DNA from: Sciurus carolinensis
Lineage: Eukaryota; Chordata; Mammalia; Rodentia; Sciuridae
Direction of reading: 5' to 3'
Assembly: GCF_902686445.1 (NCBI RefSeq)
Contig: NC_062213.1
Span: 40,560,741 to 40,624,740 of the forward strand
Length of the DNA stretch: 64,000 nucleotides
Part shown: piece by piece, positions 1 to 11,730 of the stretch
Position numbering within the stretch: the stretch's first letter is position 1
Layout of the letters: each line of letters starts with the position of its first letter
Notes under the pieces: generated by a model
Databases searched by the model: none
Seen by the model: the letters and a program-made list of their open reading frames with translations, nothing else
What the model was told of the DNA's origin: nothing
Position numbers and translations under genes: made by a program

Positions 1-1000
1 TCCTGTAATCCCAGGTACTCAAGAGGCTAAGGCAGAAGGATCCCAAGTTTGAGGTCAATCTGGCCAACTTGGAGAAACCCTGTCTGGAATAAAATTAAAA
101 GGGCTGGGGATGTGTTGGGGGCTATGCCACGCGGACTACACCAAGATGGCGCCCGGCAGCCAGCCAGAAGTTGTTTTGATCACATGGCGGTGAGGAGGTC
201 AGTTAACATAAACACACCCAGGTGATTTGTCATTGGCCGTGTTCAAATGAGTCCACACACACAACGCATGCACAGGTGTTCCCGAGTGCTCCTGCTCGGG
301 CCTGCTCGTTTTGACCTTGCCGTGATTGGGCAGCTGGCTCTTCGCCTGATCTTTGCTTAACTGGCGTGGCCCTGCCCTCCGCCTCCTGGAGGGAATATAA
401 GCAGGCAGTAGGCGGAAGGCAAGAAGCAGCAGCAAGCAGAAAGCAGCAGCAGTAAGAAGCAAGCAGGAGGCAGCAGGCAGAAGGCAGATGGCAGATCGCT
501 GGGCGGAGAACTGAGAACACACCTCTAGGTTGCAGATCACAGACCGCAGTACGCGGGACACATCACTAAGAAGCACCTCAGATAGACAGCACCTTTAGTA
601 CGCACCTCTAGTATGCACCTTTAGATCACAGGATGCAGGACACACCTCTAAGAAGAAGCAGAACTCTAAGAAGAAACAGATCTCTGATAAGCATAGAAGC
701 CTGTCTTTCTCTAAAACTTCCTCTATAAGCAAAGCCTATCTTCCTCTCAAAGCCTCTATTCCTCTAAAATCAAGTAAGCCTCTTTTCCTCTATAAGCTAG
801 AGAATAAGCAAGCAAGCAAGGAAGCAGCACAGGAATAGAAGTAGTTTATTTCCAGTCCACCTCCGATAAATACCCGTGCAATTGTTGCTGCAGGCGGTAA
901 CAAATATCCGCGGGATAGTTGCTGCGGGCGGTGACAGGGATGTAGCTCAGTGGTAGAGTGCTTGCCTAGCATGGATTCAATCCCTAGTATAGCCAAAAAA
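1..1000 (+). repeat. B1-dID SINE split by an LTR
   Basis: The B1 half (1-100, starting before the window) and the first bases of the ID half (101-112) are separated by the LTR at 113-936 from the rest of the ID half (943 to about 1000, TAGCTCAGTGGTAGAG onwards). Removing the LTR and one copy of GGGATG restores a normal dimeric SINE. Confidence 0.85.
113..936 (+). mobile_element. Solo LTR, ERV2/IAP-like
   Basis: This 824-bp unit begins TGTTGGGGGC and ends GGTGACA, so it has TG...CA termini. It is flanked by perfect 6-bp duplications GGGATG (107-112 and 937-942); 6 bp is the size usual for class II (ERV2) retroviruses. The first bases and an early AAGATGGCGC resemble rodent IAP LTRs. A TATA-like box AATATAA lies at 394-400 and an unusual AGCAGC/AAGAAG-rich stretch follows (about 420-700). 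No retroviral gene is attached, so it is a solo LTR left after recombination. Short open frames inside are not viral genes. Exact subfamily is not identified. Confidence 0.8.
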
Positions 1001-1912
1001 CCACCAAGAACAAAGTAGGTGCTAAGTGATTCCTATTTTATAGGAATAGAGAAAACTGAGGTTGAGGTGAAGAATACTGCCCAAACCAAGATTGGGTAGC
1101 TAACAAACTGCAGACACAGGATTTGAATCTAGGAATTTAAATTTCACAACTGAACCTCTTATAAAATCTCCTATTTATACTTTGCAAGCTGATTATCTTT
1201 GGGCTCATTATCTTCCTCATCCACATCCAACCAACTGCAAAATCCTGACGATTTCAACCTCTATATTTCTATTTCTCTATTTTTCCTAACTGTCCTTGCT
1301 GAGAAACACTCAAGTATATCAACTTCGATGGGGCTTTGGAAGTAAGCATTCTAGAATTTAAGCAAGGTGCTGACTGAAACTGGTTATTTTTCTTTTTCTC
1401 TAAATGATCCAGCTCCATTTTACCCATGGAGAGGAAAAAAAGTGAATAACCTTCATACATTTGGAAGAGCTGTTTATTAACAACATTAACTAGCAGTGCA
1501 CATTTGGAAACACCTATTTCCAGAAGAGGTTCACATGGAGAGTCAGGTTACTGGATAAAGCATCCATTCCAGAACCTATTTTAAAATGGAAATCCCAAAT
1601 GGCTATTTCACGAGTGTTGTAGAATTTGAAATTTTTTCCCTTCATTTTCCACACTGTCTTGTATACAGCCTGATTGGTTTTTTTTAAAATATAGTAATAA
1701 AAATAGCAATCCCCCAGAGTACACATATGTGTATGATTACTTTAAAAAGATACTAAAGCATGTGTTTAAACTTTTTTAAAATGTGAAGTCAGTCACCCTT
1801 CCCACAGTAGTTTTTAGAATTATCCCATCTTGTCTCTCTCCAAAGACAGACAACACCTCAGAGCACACTTTGAACAGAGTATGATTAGCAAACTACTTAG
1901 AAAATTGTAGAG
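1001..1912. other. Unassigned intronic DNA
   Basis: I see no gene, recognisable repeat or regulatory element; only ordinary AT-rich sequence. Confidence 0.6.
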
Positions 1913-2101
1913 GCTGAATATGGTGGCACACAACTGTAATCCGAGCAATTCGGGAGGCTGAGGCAGGAGGATCACAAGTTCAAAGTCAGCCTCAGCAACT
2001 TAGCAAGGCCCTAAGCAACTCAGCAAGACCCAGGGCTAGGGATGTGGCCCAGTGGTAGAGTGCCCCTAGGTTCAATCCCTGGTACCAAAAGAAAAGCAAA
2101 A
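1913..2101 (+). repeat. B1-dID SINE
   Basis: B1 half (TGGTGGCACA...GGAGGCTGAGGCAGGAGGAT) followed by an ID half (GGGCTAGGGATGTGGCC) and an A-rich tail. Confidence 0.9.
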
Positions 2102-2368
2102 AACTGTTCAGAACACACATAAGGCTTAAAGATATAGGCTAGTCCTCTGGCAGCATGGTAGTTAGCAAAGGCGTTATTTGACAAACTGTCAGGTTTTCTT
2201 GGCATTTCATTCCCTCTATTCGCTTATCTTTGAAAAAGATGTGAAAGATATCAGAAAGTAAGATCAGATGAAATTTCATAGGAATGTGCTTTGGAAAACA
2301 CAAATTTGGAATCCATGGGTGAAACTTTAAAGGAGGGGTAGAGTAAGGAAGTTAAGAAGAAAAGACAG

Positions 2369-2559
2369 AGCCAGACTCGCATGCCTGTTATCCTAACGAT
2401 TCAGGAGGCTGAGACAGGATAGCAAGTTTAAAGCCAGCCTCAGAACTCAGCAAGGCCCTAAGCAACTCAGTGAGACCCTGCCTCTAAATAAGGGCTGGTG
2501 ATGAGCTAGTGGTCAAGCACCCCTGGGTTCAATCCCTGGTACCAAAAAAAAAAAAAAAG
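2369..2559 (+). repeat. B1-dID SINE
   Basis: Diverged B1 half, ID half with GGTTCAATCCC box B, and an A15-type tail. Confidence 0.85.
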
Positions 2560-2929
2560 AAGATGAAAAGGTGAAGAGGTAGTGAGTGCCATGCTAGCCT
2601 AGCTAAGGAAATAGAGGCCCACTTCAGATCCTGTAGGGCTATCTGCAGAATTTGGATTTCATTCAAAGTATAACATCTGCCCAGAGGGAATGAATGAACA
2701 TATGTAAAATAACCCTAAAGCCAGTGACTGGCACACAATAGCCACTCCAATGAGTTTCCTTAACCTGTCACACTTCAACAAGAACTGTGAATGCTCTTGT
2801 CTGAAAATTATCTGTTTTCCAGATCCAGCCAGTTATTATGCAGCTGTTTTCCTGTCCTTTCAGTTCCAAGGAACCTGTCACCTCTTAATCAGCAAGTTAT
2901 TATCCCCCTGCTTGGCTTACTCATCACAA
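2560..2929. other. Unassigned intronic DNA
   Basis: Nothing recognised. Two overlapping short open frames here have no similarity I know and no coding character. Confidence 0.5.
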
Positions 2930-3480
2930 CAGTTACTAATTGCCTACAACATATCAGGTACCTTGCTAAGTGCTTAGGAAGATCTCCAAGGACTAAGAAT
3001 ATGAGGTGAAAAAGTCATGTACCCAAATAACACAAAGTGCAACAGAGAGTAAGCATAATAAGAGTTCAGAGAAAGAATTAAAGTTCAAGGAGAAAGAAAT
3101 TCTGAAACCTAGGGCTGAGGCAGGTGACAGGAAGTTGTAAAGGAAATGGCCGTACCTGGGCAGGTACTGAGTGATGAGCAGGATTTGGAAAAGAAGAGTT
3201 CCAAGCGTGAGCAAGGTCATGGAAGGAGGGACTAAAAATAGCAAGCTCAGTTTGGCTGGAACCCAGGAGGTGTGGGGTGGGGGTGTGTTCATGAAGGAAA
3301 TTTAGTATATGAAGCTGGAGATGCAGGATGGGGGCCAGATAGTGAGGAGCCCTCAAAACAAGGATAGGGATATGGGACTTTGTTCTACTAGTTCCTAAGA
3401 TGCCTTAAAGGCTTTCAGGTGGGATATGATGTATTCAGAGCTATGTGGTTAGGAAGCTAAAACTGACAGCAGTGGAGAGC
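2930..3480 (-). repeat. L2 LINE fragment
   Basis: Plus-strand wording such as ACTAATTGCCTACAACATATC, then TACCTTGCTAAGTGCTTAGG and a following G/A-rich stretch, reads like the reverse complement of the ancient L2 3' end. It is strongly diverged, so boundaries are approximate. Confidence 0.5.
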
Positions 3481-3554
3481 CTAAAAGGAAGGAAGGGACC
3501 TACTTTGGGGACTCCTGTTGAGAGGTGATAATGGCTTTATCCACTTCATCTACA

Positions 3555-3700
3555 CTTCCTCCATAACCCTGTAAGACAACCCTGTGAGACTGTTATCTCC
3601 CTTGTTAGCTGGAGAAGTTAAGTGCCTTGATCTTGGGTCCATGTGCAGCAGAGTCAAGGTTGGGACCCCAAGAGTTTGGAGGTAGAATCTATAGAGATGC
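3555..3700 (-). repeat. MIR SINE fragment
   Basis: CCTGTGAGACTGTTATCTCC through GAGAAGTTAAGTGCCTTGAT resembles an inverted MIR core. Old and diverged. Confidence 0.45.
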
Positions 3701-5150
3701 AGTAACTGACCAGATGCAAAGATGAAGGATAAGGGAAGCAAACAAAACTGAGACTTCAAGCCTGGGAGCAAGAAGTGGTCGTGTCATTAACAGAAATGGG
3801 AAGGTTGCTAGGGGGGCCATGAGGAAGTTGATTTTAGATTCCCTGTGCTACACCTACCTGTGGGAGAGTCACATGATCATGCTGTTAGCTGCTCCACCTG
3901 TCCTTGGACCCGCCTCACTATTCAGTTCTGGTCCTCATGCCCGAGTTGTGACAGCCTAGAACATTTCTGCTTCCCCTGCTCAGTCTCTGTAGCACTTGAT
4001 ATGAGTCTGACAACAGAGTTCTGCCTGCTGGTCCGCTGTGTGTCCTTCTCTCTCCAGGGAGGGTCCTGGTGCCCCTGCCTGCCTGCCTGACAGCCCTACT
4101 CTACTTGGACCAAGATTCCACCCCAAATCTCAGCCTTGTGGCTTTCTGTGTTCACAGCCATAATCGGTCCTGGGGCCAAGGCTCTCCCAGTTGCCCCCCA
4201 CCCCCCACACTTTGTAAGGTATCCAAATAAAGGAGACAGTGCTAGAACACCAAGAAAGATGGTAAGCTCCTTTGCTGCCACGAATGACTCACCACTGTGC
4301 TCTCTACTCACAAGGAGGGATTTTCCAAACGGAAGATCTACGGTGATGACTCTTTCCTGTGTTATTATGTAAAACCTCAACAGTGGGGTGGATAAAGTAG
4401 ATCCAGAGGAGTGACCCATGAGGACTTGGGGGTAGGGTTAGTCATGGCAGGTACTAAATGTGGTCAGATGGAAAAGTTCGAATACAAGTAAAAGGTCCAG
4501 GAACATTGGGTAAGGAGAATTTCCCAAAATGAGAAAAGAGAAATCACCCGATCATCAATTCTGACCAAGAATGAAACAGCACCACAAATGAGAACCAGGA
4601 AGATGGCCAGGAGCAGTTACATAATGACCACAGTTAATCTCAATGTAGAAGACAGGAGAGGGCATGTTATGCTCTCCACTTACTGCTCACATGCACTTGG
4701 TTTCCTTTGTCTGTTTTGAACACACTGTTCCCTGTGGTGTCACAAGTTTTTCCTTGTTCTTGACAATGATTACTCCCACATGTAAACAAACTCAACTTCT
4801 GTACAATTACTTAAGTGGTATTAGGCCCTTCTATGTTCTCCAGAGATCCAAAGGGCTGTTCACCCTTAAATCATGTAATAGTTCCCAAATGAAGAGATTT
4901 GCAGCTTGAAAGAAGATCGTGGCTGGTACTTTTTTTAAAAAGCCTCCACAAAAGAACCTTAAGAACACTCCAAACCCAGGCAGATAGTAATTAACACAAA
5001 GTTCAAATCCAAAAGCTATCACCGCAGATTTATTTATAATGAAAACTTGAAAGAAACGTAGAATGGCTAAATAACATTACAGTGAGTATCTGAATCCTAT
5101 GCAAGCATTAAAATCGTATTTTTAAAAATGTCAACGACAAGGAAGTGTTC
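3701..5150. other. Unassigned intronic DNA
   Basis: About 1.45 kb without a recognised repeat. Around 3845-4420 it is relatively GC-rich with an AATAAA at about 4226-4231, which could mark an old LTR or processed transcript, but I recognise no protein in any frame. Confidence 0.4.
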
Positions 5151-5152
5151 AC

Positions 5153-5370
5153 AAGATGGATGCTGTAGCACATGCCTATAATCCCAGTGGCCCTGGAAGT
5201 TGAGGTAGAAAGATCGCAACTCCAAGGTCAGCCTCAGCAATTTAGTGAGACCCTGTCTCAAAATAAAAAATAACAAGAGCTGGAAATGTGGAGATGTGAC
5301 TCACTGGTAAAGTACCCCGGGTTCAAACCCCAGAACCAACAAATGAAAAAAGAAAAAAAAAAAAATCTAA
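5153..5370 (+). repeat. B1-dID SINE
   Basis: B1 half from about 5155, ID half from about 5276 (diverged), box B GGTTCAAACCCC, A-rich tail to about 5365. Confidence 0.85.
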
Positions 5371-5443
5371 ATTTTAGAATTTAATACATTTGGATGTATG
5401 TCTTATTTTATATAAGACCCTCAACACAGTCCTGTTCTGACAT

Positions 5444-5500
5444 TTGCTATTTCAACTCAATCATGGTAAACATGATTGCTATTTCAACTCAACCATGGTA
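5444..5500. repeat. Local ~32-bp duplication
   Basis: A 25-bp string starting TTGCTATTTCAACTCAA occurs at 5444-5468 and 5476-5500 with one mismatch (T/C), giving a period of 32 bp. Confidence 0.8.
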
Positions 5501-7324
5501 TTTGGGCAGGGGGAGGCTGAATTTACATAATCCTATTTGCCTAAGAAATTGACTAAATTAACTCCAGTTCTATGCTGATCTCTCTGCTGGAAATTGGGTT
5601 ATATGGAGATGATTAAGATATGATCCCTGCCCTTAAGGATTAGTAGTCCACTGGGAAAAACACACTTCAACTGCCAAGTAAAATGCAGAATAAATGCTCT
5701 AACACTCATTAACTCATTCATTCAACTGTGCAAAAAATTAAGCATCACATGTATGCCAGGGATTATGCTAAGCATCACATGTATATTATGGCAAACCCCC
5801 AAGGTAGCCCATTATCTAGTGGGGGAAAGAATTAAATAAACCTGATGCTCCATTCAGAGGGAAAATGAACTCTGCTATACTAGCAGGGAAGTGGGGTGGT
5901 GTGTGGTTGAAAGAATTCACAGGAAGATGACGTTATTAACACCAGAAAGTAACAGACTTGGAACTCTTGAGACAAAAATTACAGCAAATTTTAAGGTATC
6001 AGACTAAGTGACTAAGAACTGCTAAGAAAAACTCCAAGTAACACAAACATGAAAACGAGCCACTCCAGGTGGTCTTTTGAGCTGGATAATAATGGTACCC
6101 ATGTTTCAAACTGCTGAAGCCAAAAATAAAAAACTCTAGGTTACAGACTGTGAGGAAAGTTTAAGCAATAGAGTCATGCTTTATTAGTACCATATTTCAA
6201 TAAGCAAATATTAAAAATTTGGAGTCTTTTTTCCAGTAAATTCAATCAGGTCCTTGGGTTTCACTGTGTAGCTGGCAGCTTCATCCTTCTGGCTTGTCTT
6301 CTTCGTGGGTGGTAAATGGAATCAAGAAACCACCATCCCCCTACACACTTAGATGATAAAGCAGCTGTGCTCCCTATGAAGTGGGATTACTCGTACACCA
6401 TTCTACAGGTGAGCACTGACTCCAGAGGAAACCTGCACCTTCTGAGACTCAACTGTTGACTTTCTGATCACAAGTGTAATACACTTTCCTCTAAGAAGCC
6501 ACCACGCCCCATTGTTCACAAGCCCTGGCCAACCCTGCTAACCGATCTCTGGCAATAGGCGCAGGATTCCTCTCCAGGGAGTGCCAGTAAGTCAGTCGCT
6601 CAGAGAGTCGTGTGCAAAATGAATCCAGTCTGCCAACGCAGCAGAAGCACTCCCTGTTTCTCTGAATGGATGTGGTTGGGCTCTGGTCTCCATTCTCAGG
6701 CCAAGACGCCACTGTATACTCTCAGAACACAAGTCCACATAAATTAATGAGGACCGTGTCTGGACAGTGGGCGAAGGCAAAGGATGGTCCCCTTGCGGAG
6801 GCAACGGCTAGGCTGTCAGAAGAGTGAGTGGGAGACACAGGAGAGCAGAATGTGGGAGTAAAGTTGTGAGAGAACATTTTGAACCTCCAAAGAGAAAGAG
6901 GCAGGCCCAGCCCAGAGCCTAGTCTGGAATGGGAAAGGAAGAGCTAAGCTCTGTACATAAAAATATGTCAAGTACTAGGGGATTCAAGAGGCCAGGATGT
7001 AGAAAAAATATAAAGTACAAAATGGCAAAATTAATTTTTCGCCGCTACAAACAAGGTGTCCTTTGTGTTCTAACACGCTGTGCCCAGCAGGCCTGTGAGT
7101 CCTGTTTGTAGCAGCCCACTGCAACAACTTGGATGAGCCCAAAATATGCTGTCAAACACTGAAGTCACATTTTTTAACTCCCTGTTAGTTTTAACATATA
7201 AAGAGTGCTTTCTTCCTGTAGATGTTTACCAAAGACAAAAGTGAAACTCATAAAACAGAATGAAAGCAAAGAGAGAGTAACAGGCTTAACCAATTTGATA
7301 TAATTTTTTTAAAAATTCTATTCA
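5501..7324. other. Unassigned intronic DNA with possible L2
   Basis: 5580-5900 has weak L2-like wording (GATCCCTGCCCTTAAGGA; CATTAACTCATTCATTCAAC). The remainder, including the fairly GC-rich 6480-6830 block, shows no recognised gene or repeat. The short open frames at 6491-6804 are in overlapping frames and look random. Confidence 0.4.
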
Positions 7325-7490
7325 AGAACAGGGCACGCCTGTAATCCCAGCCACCCGGGAGCCTGGGGCAGGAGGATTACAAATTCTAGACCAGCCAGGG
7401 CAATTAAGTGAGACCCTCTTTCAAAATGAAATAATTAGGGGGCTGGGGAAGTAGCTCAATGGTACTGCCTTCCCACCCCCACCCCCCAAA
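7325..7490 (+). repeat. B1-dID SINE
   Basis: GGCACGCCTGTAATCCCAGC followed by GGAGGATTAC and an ID half GGGGCTGGGGAAGTAGCTCA that ends in C/A-rich sequence instead of a normal box B. Confidence 0.8.
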
Positions 7491-8125
7491 AACAACCTGT
7501 TGTTATACTGTGCTTTATAGTTAATTTTTTCTAATGGCAACCCTTTCAAATATATCCAAAACCAATTTTTAAAATTAAAGTCAAAAATGGAAACTTCTTT
7601 CCAGAATTGCAAGAAAAAGCTAACTTGACTGCTAACTTTTTTGAAAAGTCTTAATCATCAAACTACATCAAATACAATTATATATAATCCAGCCATGTCT
7701 TAAACAAAGAAATGTTTTGTAATCATAATGCTGAACTGTTGAATATGCTTTTTCCTTAACCATACATAAAGTGTATGCCATAAATATTCATCACTATGAA
7801 TCTAGGTAATGGAACATTTTTCAAGGTAATGTCAATATTTGATAAGTTACTTCTACAAAAAACACTATCAGATTACTTCAAAAATCCATGGGCCTTTATA
7901 GATCTTTGTTCTTAGATATTCTCAAAGCAAATTCTAAAAAGATTATCTAGTAAATTATCTGTTGCTAATATAAATTTGGAATCTTTTAAGATTCTATCCT
8001 TACTTTCATACTAATTTTGGAATATTAAGATATTTTGCTTTGTTCAGTACATTTTGAAGGAATAAAAACTAACCAAGTTTTAACTACAAAGTAAACAGTC
8101 TAAGAAAAGGAGTTCTGCTTCAGAA
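7491..8125. other. AT-rich unassigned DNA
   Basis: Strongly AT-rich; no gene, SINE or LTR recognised. Confidence 0.5.
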
Positions 8126-8557
8126 ATGTATGTGTCTGCTGAACCACTGCTGTCCAAAGTGTGCTCTCCAGACCATGATCTTGAAGAAGGTAGAACCAGG
8201 AGACCCACACCCATCAGCTCAAATCACAAATCCATGTCAGGAAGACTAACAGATGCAGCCTCAGCAACAAAACAGAGGTCAAAAGACAGTAGGACAGCTT
8301 CAGGGTGCAGAGACAATAACTCTCAACCTAGACTTGGACATCCAGCAAAAATACCTCTTAAGAAAAGGGCCAAATAAAAACATTTCCAAAGAACAGGTGT
8401 CAGAATTCACCACCTATAGATACTCACTAAAGGAAATTCTAAAGTACTTCTGACAGGACAGTGATCCTAGACAGCAGGTCTGAAGTGTAAGAGTATGATG
8501 GACCCTATACTTTCATTATCTTGGGGGTTAAAATTAGACAATATCAGACAAAGAAAG

Positions 8558-8611
8558 ATATAAATATGTGTATAATTCTAAACAATATAAATATGTGTAT
8601 AATTCTAAACA
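8558..8611. repeat. Perfect 27-bp tandem duplication
   Basis: Unit ATATAAATATGTGTATAATT + CTAAACA occurs at 8558-8584 and immediately again at 8585-8611 without mismatch. Confidence 0.9.
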
Positions 8612-8653
8612 CTGTACAATCGATGTTCTGAAGAACTTTTTCAAAAGACACTA

Positions 8654-8835
8654 AGCCAGGTGTGGTGGCACATGCCTGTTATCCCAGCTATTTGGGAGGC
8701 TGAGGCAGGAGGATCACAAGTTCAAGGACAGCCTCTATGATTAAGTGAAACCCTGTCTCAAAATAAAAAAGGGCTGGGGACGTAGCACACCTGGGTTAAT
8801 CCTCAATACCACCAAAAAGTAAAAAATAAAAATAA
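8654..8835 (+). repeat. B1-dID SINE
   Basis: Clear B1 half (GCCAGGTGTGGTGGCACATG) and shortened ID half GGGCTGGGGACGTAGCACAC. Confidence 0.9.
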
Positions 8836-8965
8836 ACAAAAAGAGTATACTAAAAATGTAAACTATAATTGACTGGAGTTAAAGAACTTGAATTACTCAA
8901 ATGAAAGGCAAAGCTGTTAACTCTGGACTTTGATAAGTGTACATATTAAAAATCTTTGGAGTAAT

Positions 8966-9045
8966 AAAGGCTGGGAATGTAGTTCAGCAGTAGAGTACTT
9001 GCCTAGTATGTATGAGGACCTGGGTTCAATCCAGTACTAGGGAAA
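8966..9045 (+). repeat. ID SINE
   Basis: GGCTGGGAATGTAGTTCAGC with GGGTTCAATCC box B; no B1 half. Confidence 0.85.
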
Positions 9046-9269
9046 AGGATATCAGAAATGAACCACTCAAATAATGGAAATAAGTGTAATTTCCAATATA
9101 GAAAATAAGAAAAAACGGATAAGAAAAAATTCAAGTCTATCTGAAAGACAGCAACAAAAGAGAAAAAACAAACAATGAAGTAAATCCTCATATATTAGTA
9201 ATCAATGTTAATATAAGTGGACTACTTTTTCCAGTTAAAGATACACTGTCAAAAAAAAGATACACTGTC

Positions 9270-9487
9270 AGAGAGGAGGATGTGACAGCACACACTTGTA
9301 ATCCCAGTAACTCGGGAGGCTGAGGCAGGAGGATCACAAGTTCTAGGCCAGCCTCAGCAATCTAACAAGCCTGAGGCAACTCAGTGAGACTGTCTCAAAA
9401 CAATAAAATAAATAAAAAGGGCTGGGGATGTGGCTTAGTGGTAAAGCACCTCTGGGTTCAATTTCCAGTACCAAAAAAAAAAAAAAA
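9270..9487 (+). repeat. B1-dID SINE
   Basis: B1 half from about 9278, ID half from about 9418, A-tail to 9487. Just before it AAGATACACTGTCA is repeated twice (about 9237-9270). Confidence 0.9.
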
Positions 9488-9778
9488 CTCGTCATACTGA
9501 CCAACATTCTTGCCTCCATCTTCAAACCCTCTTTTATGTCCTATCAAAGTGCCACACATCCTTCTTTGTACCATTTATCACAACTGTGTTCCTAGCGATT
9601 TGTGTTACTACCAGTATATATTAATTACTTACATGTTGGCAAGGACTGGGTCTATTGTGAATCACCACTGTGTGTATTGCCAGCACCTGTCAGTTTCTAA
9701 CACACAGGAAGTCCTCCACAAAACCTGCTAAAGGAAGAGGAATGAAGAAAAGAAGGAGGGAAGAAAGAAACCAAATAT

Positions 9779-9962
9779 ACCAGGTGCGGTGGCATACACC
9801 TGTGATCCCAGCTGCCTGGGAGGCTAAGGCAGGAGGATCACAAGTTTGAGGCCAGCCTGGGCAACTTAGATCTTGTCTAAAAATAAAAAATAAAATGGCT
9901 GGAGAAGTAGCTCAGTGGTAGAGAACCCCTGGGGTCAATCCCCAGTACAAAATTTTTTTTTA
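9779..9962 (+). repeat. B1-dID SINE
   Basis: CCAGGTGCGGTGGCATACAC start, ID half TGGCTGGAGAAGTAGCTCAG, box B GGGTCAATCCCC. Confidence 0.9.
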
Positions 9963-10825
9963 AATAAACTGCCTAGCTGTAGATAACATCGTTTGGTCTT
10001 CCTGGTGGCTAAGTTGCTCCTCCTTTTTTGGCACTGGTATATGAGTGAAAGAGAGGTGTGCAATTTCCATTTCACTTTTAAAATAAATAATAAAGTCGCT
10101 GGCTGACCAGGTGTCCTTTTGCCTTCCAGCAGGCCAGAATGCAAACACGTGCCGGTGAGCTGTCTCCAAGTGTGCAGGCAGATGAAGCACCCTCCTAAGA
10201 ACCCAAGAAGGAAACCTCATATTTAGGATGGCAGAGTGCCCCACCAGCCCAGGTCTCTGGACGGCCTCCTGGAACGAAGCCAGTCAGTCCTCCAGAAACT
10301 TTAAACCAGAGAGGGGAATAACTTCTTTCTTAAGTACTGCACTTTTGTACCCCTTTTGCAGCTCACTAAATACAGAGGGTAAAGTAAACAAACATTAGTA
10401 TCAAAGAAAAAAGAAAGAAAGATACCAGAGAAGCCAATACTACCTTAAAAAGGGAAAAAAGACTCTTAGACCAGCAAAACCAGATCAAGGGTAGAGGAAC
10501 CAAAAATGAGAGCTTAACAAAGAGCTATCAAGAGAGGCAAGACTCTCTTTTTAAGTATAGTTGAAGAACAGACTATCCTGGCCTAGAGACTTGTTCCTTT
10601 TAGTCCTGAATACTTGTTATCCCTTGTGCAGAAAGGACAGAAAGAAAAATCTGTAAATCTTAAAGCTATTGTAAATTCACTCACTTATGAGAATTGCTGT
10701 GAGCTTATGTAACGTACTAACACATGTACTTTTGGAGTACATTAAATAAACAAATTGAGAAACAATATTTTAGGAAGTCTATAATAAAGGGTACATTCCA
10801 ATAGTTATCTACATAGAAGAGACAA
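9963..10825. other. Unassigned intronic DNA
   Basis: No recognised repeat. Two overlapping minus-strand open frames (about 9935-10244) have no known similarity and I do not call them genes. Confidence 0.5.
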
Positions 10826-10975
10826 TGTCACCCCAAGATTCTGAAAGACCAGATCACCATAAACTTCTTGTGATCCATGACCAAAAGAACTGAGTTCACC
10901 AGAATGATGTGCTGTCATTCCCACATGCATTCCTGTGACCACCCCTCATATGGTTTCCTTTAAAAAGAAAAGCCC

Positions 10976-11147
10976 AGGGCTGGGGTTGTGGTTTAGTGGT
11001 ACAGCGCTTGCCTAGCACTTGTGAGGCACTGGATTTGATCCCCCGCACCACATTAAAAAAAAAAAAAAAAAAAAAAACTAAATAAACAAAATACAGGTTT
11101 TGTGCCTATCTACAATTAAAAATATTTTTTAAATAAATAAATAAAGA
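10976..11147 (+). repeat. ID SINE with extended tail
   Basis: ID head GGGCTGGGGTTGTGGTTTAG, then CACCACATT, an A-run, and the tail signature GTGCCTATCTACAATTAAAA seen in several other copies in this window. Confidence 0.85.
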
Positions 11148-11151
11148 GCTC

Positions 11152-11341
11152 AAGCCAGGCACAGTGGCGTGCACCTGTAATTCCAGCAACTCTGGAGGCT
11201 GAGGCAGGAGGATCACAAATTTGAGACCAGCCTCGACAATTTATCAAGACTCTGCCTCAAAACAAAAAATAAAAAGGACTAGGAACGTACAGCAGAGATA
11301 AAGTGCCCCTGAGTTCAATCCCAGTACTAAAAAAGAAAAGT
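11152..11341 (+). repeat. B1-dID SINE
   Basis: GCCAGGCACAGTGGCGTGCA start, degenerate ID half from about 11275. Confidence 0.9.
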
Positions 11342-11730
11342 CCAAGACCCTAAAAGCACTTCTCACTCTTGAGATAGCCCACATTCTCAGTGTGTATTGT
11401 CAGTTTTTTCACTTTCCAATAAAGCTCTTCCCCTTTGCTAAAACCTGATGGGTCTTTAAATTCTTTTCTCCCAGCTGTCAAGAGCCTGGAGCGTCCAATA
11501 AGAGTGGAGGTGCCCTCTGCTTCCAGAGAAACCTCCTAGAACCCCCTCTCCCCTGACAGACTCACCAGGCTGTCTAGATGAAAAGTTATTAAGTATTCAA
11601 ATCATTCCACAGTCATAATTAGTGTCCTCTAAAGGAAAAGAACACACAGCCCTAAGAATAGGAGTATTCATCTCAATGACAATTATGTTTCCCCACTGCA
11701 TATTAACCAATTGGCATCCTGGTTTTATAT

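Larger units (their letters stand above)
8150..9250 (+). mobile_element. Old L1 LINE fragment
   Basis: 8160-8460 reads like the region of old mammalian L1s where ...CACTAAAGGAAATTCTAAAG precedes the ORF2 start, and 9205-9250 (AATGTTAATATAAGTGGACT then CCAGTTAAAGATACACTG) resembles the beginning of the ORF2 endonuclease region. Frames are broken throughout. Two SINEs (8654-8835, 8966-9045) interrupt it. Confidence 0.55.
10826..11558 (+). mobile_element. ERV LTR relic (copy 1 of 3)
   Basis: Begins about TGTCACCCC and ends CCCTGACA; an AATAAA at 11418-11423 sits in a typical R/U5 context (CCAATAAAGCTCTTCCCC). Two SINEs (10976-11147 and 11152-11341) interrupt it. Wording is shared with the relic at 16310-16660 both upstream (AAGATTCTG...CCATAAACTTCTTGTGATCC) and around the poly-A signal. 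No clean flanking duplication was found, so ends are approximate. Looks class I (gammaretrovirus-like), by inference. Confidence 0.6.

Noticed and set aside
199..576. 125-residue minus-strand open frame
   Set aside because: It lies wholly in the LTR, is Leu/Ala low-complexity from AGCAGC repeats and overlaps another frame; not a viral gene.
8126..8453. Two overlapping plus-strand open frames
   Set aside because: They fall in L1-derived sequence in different frames; no intact protein.
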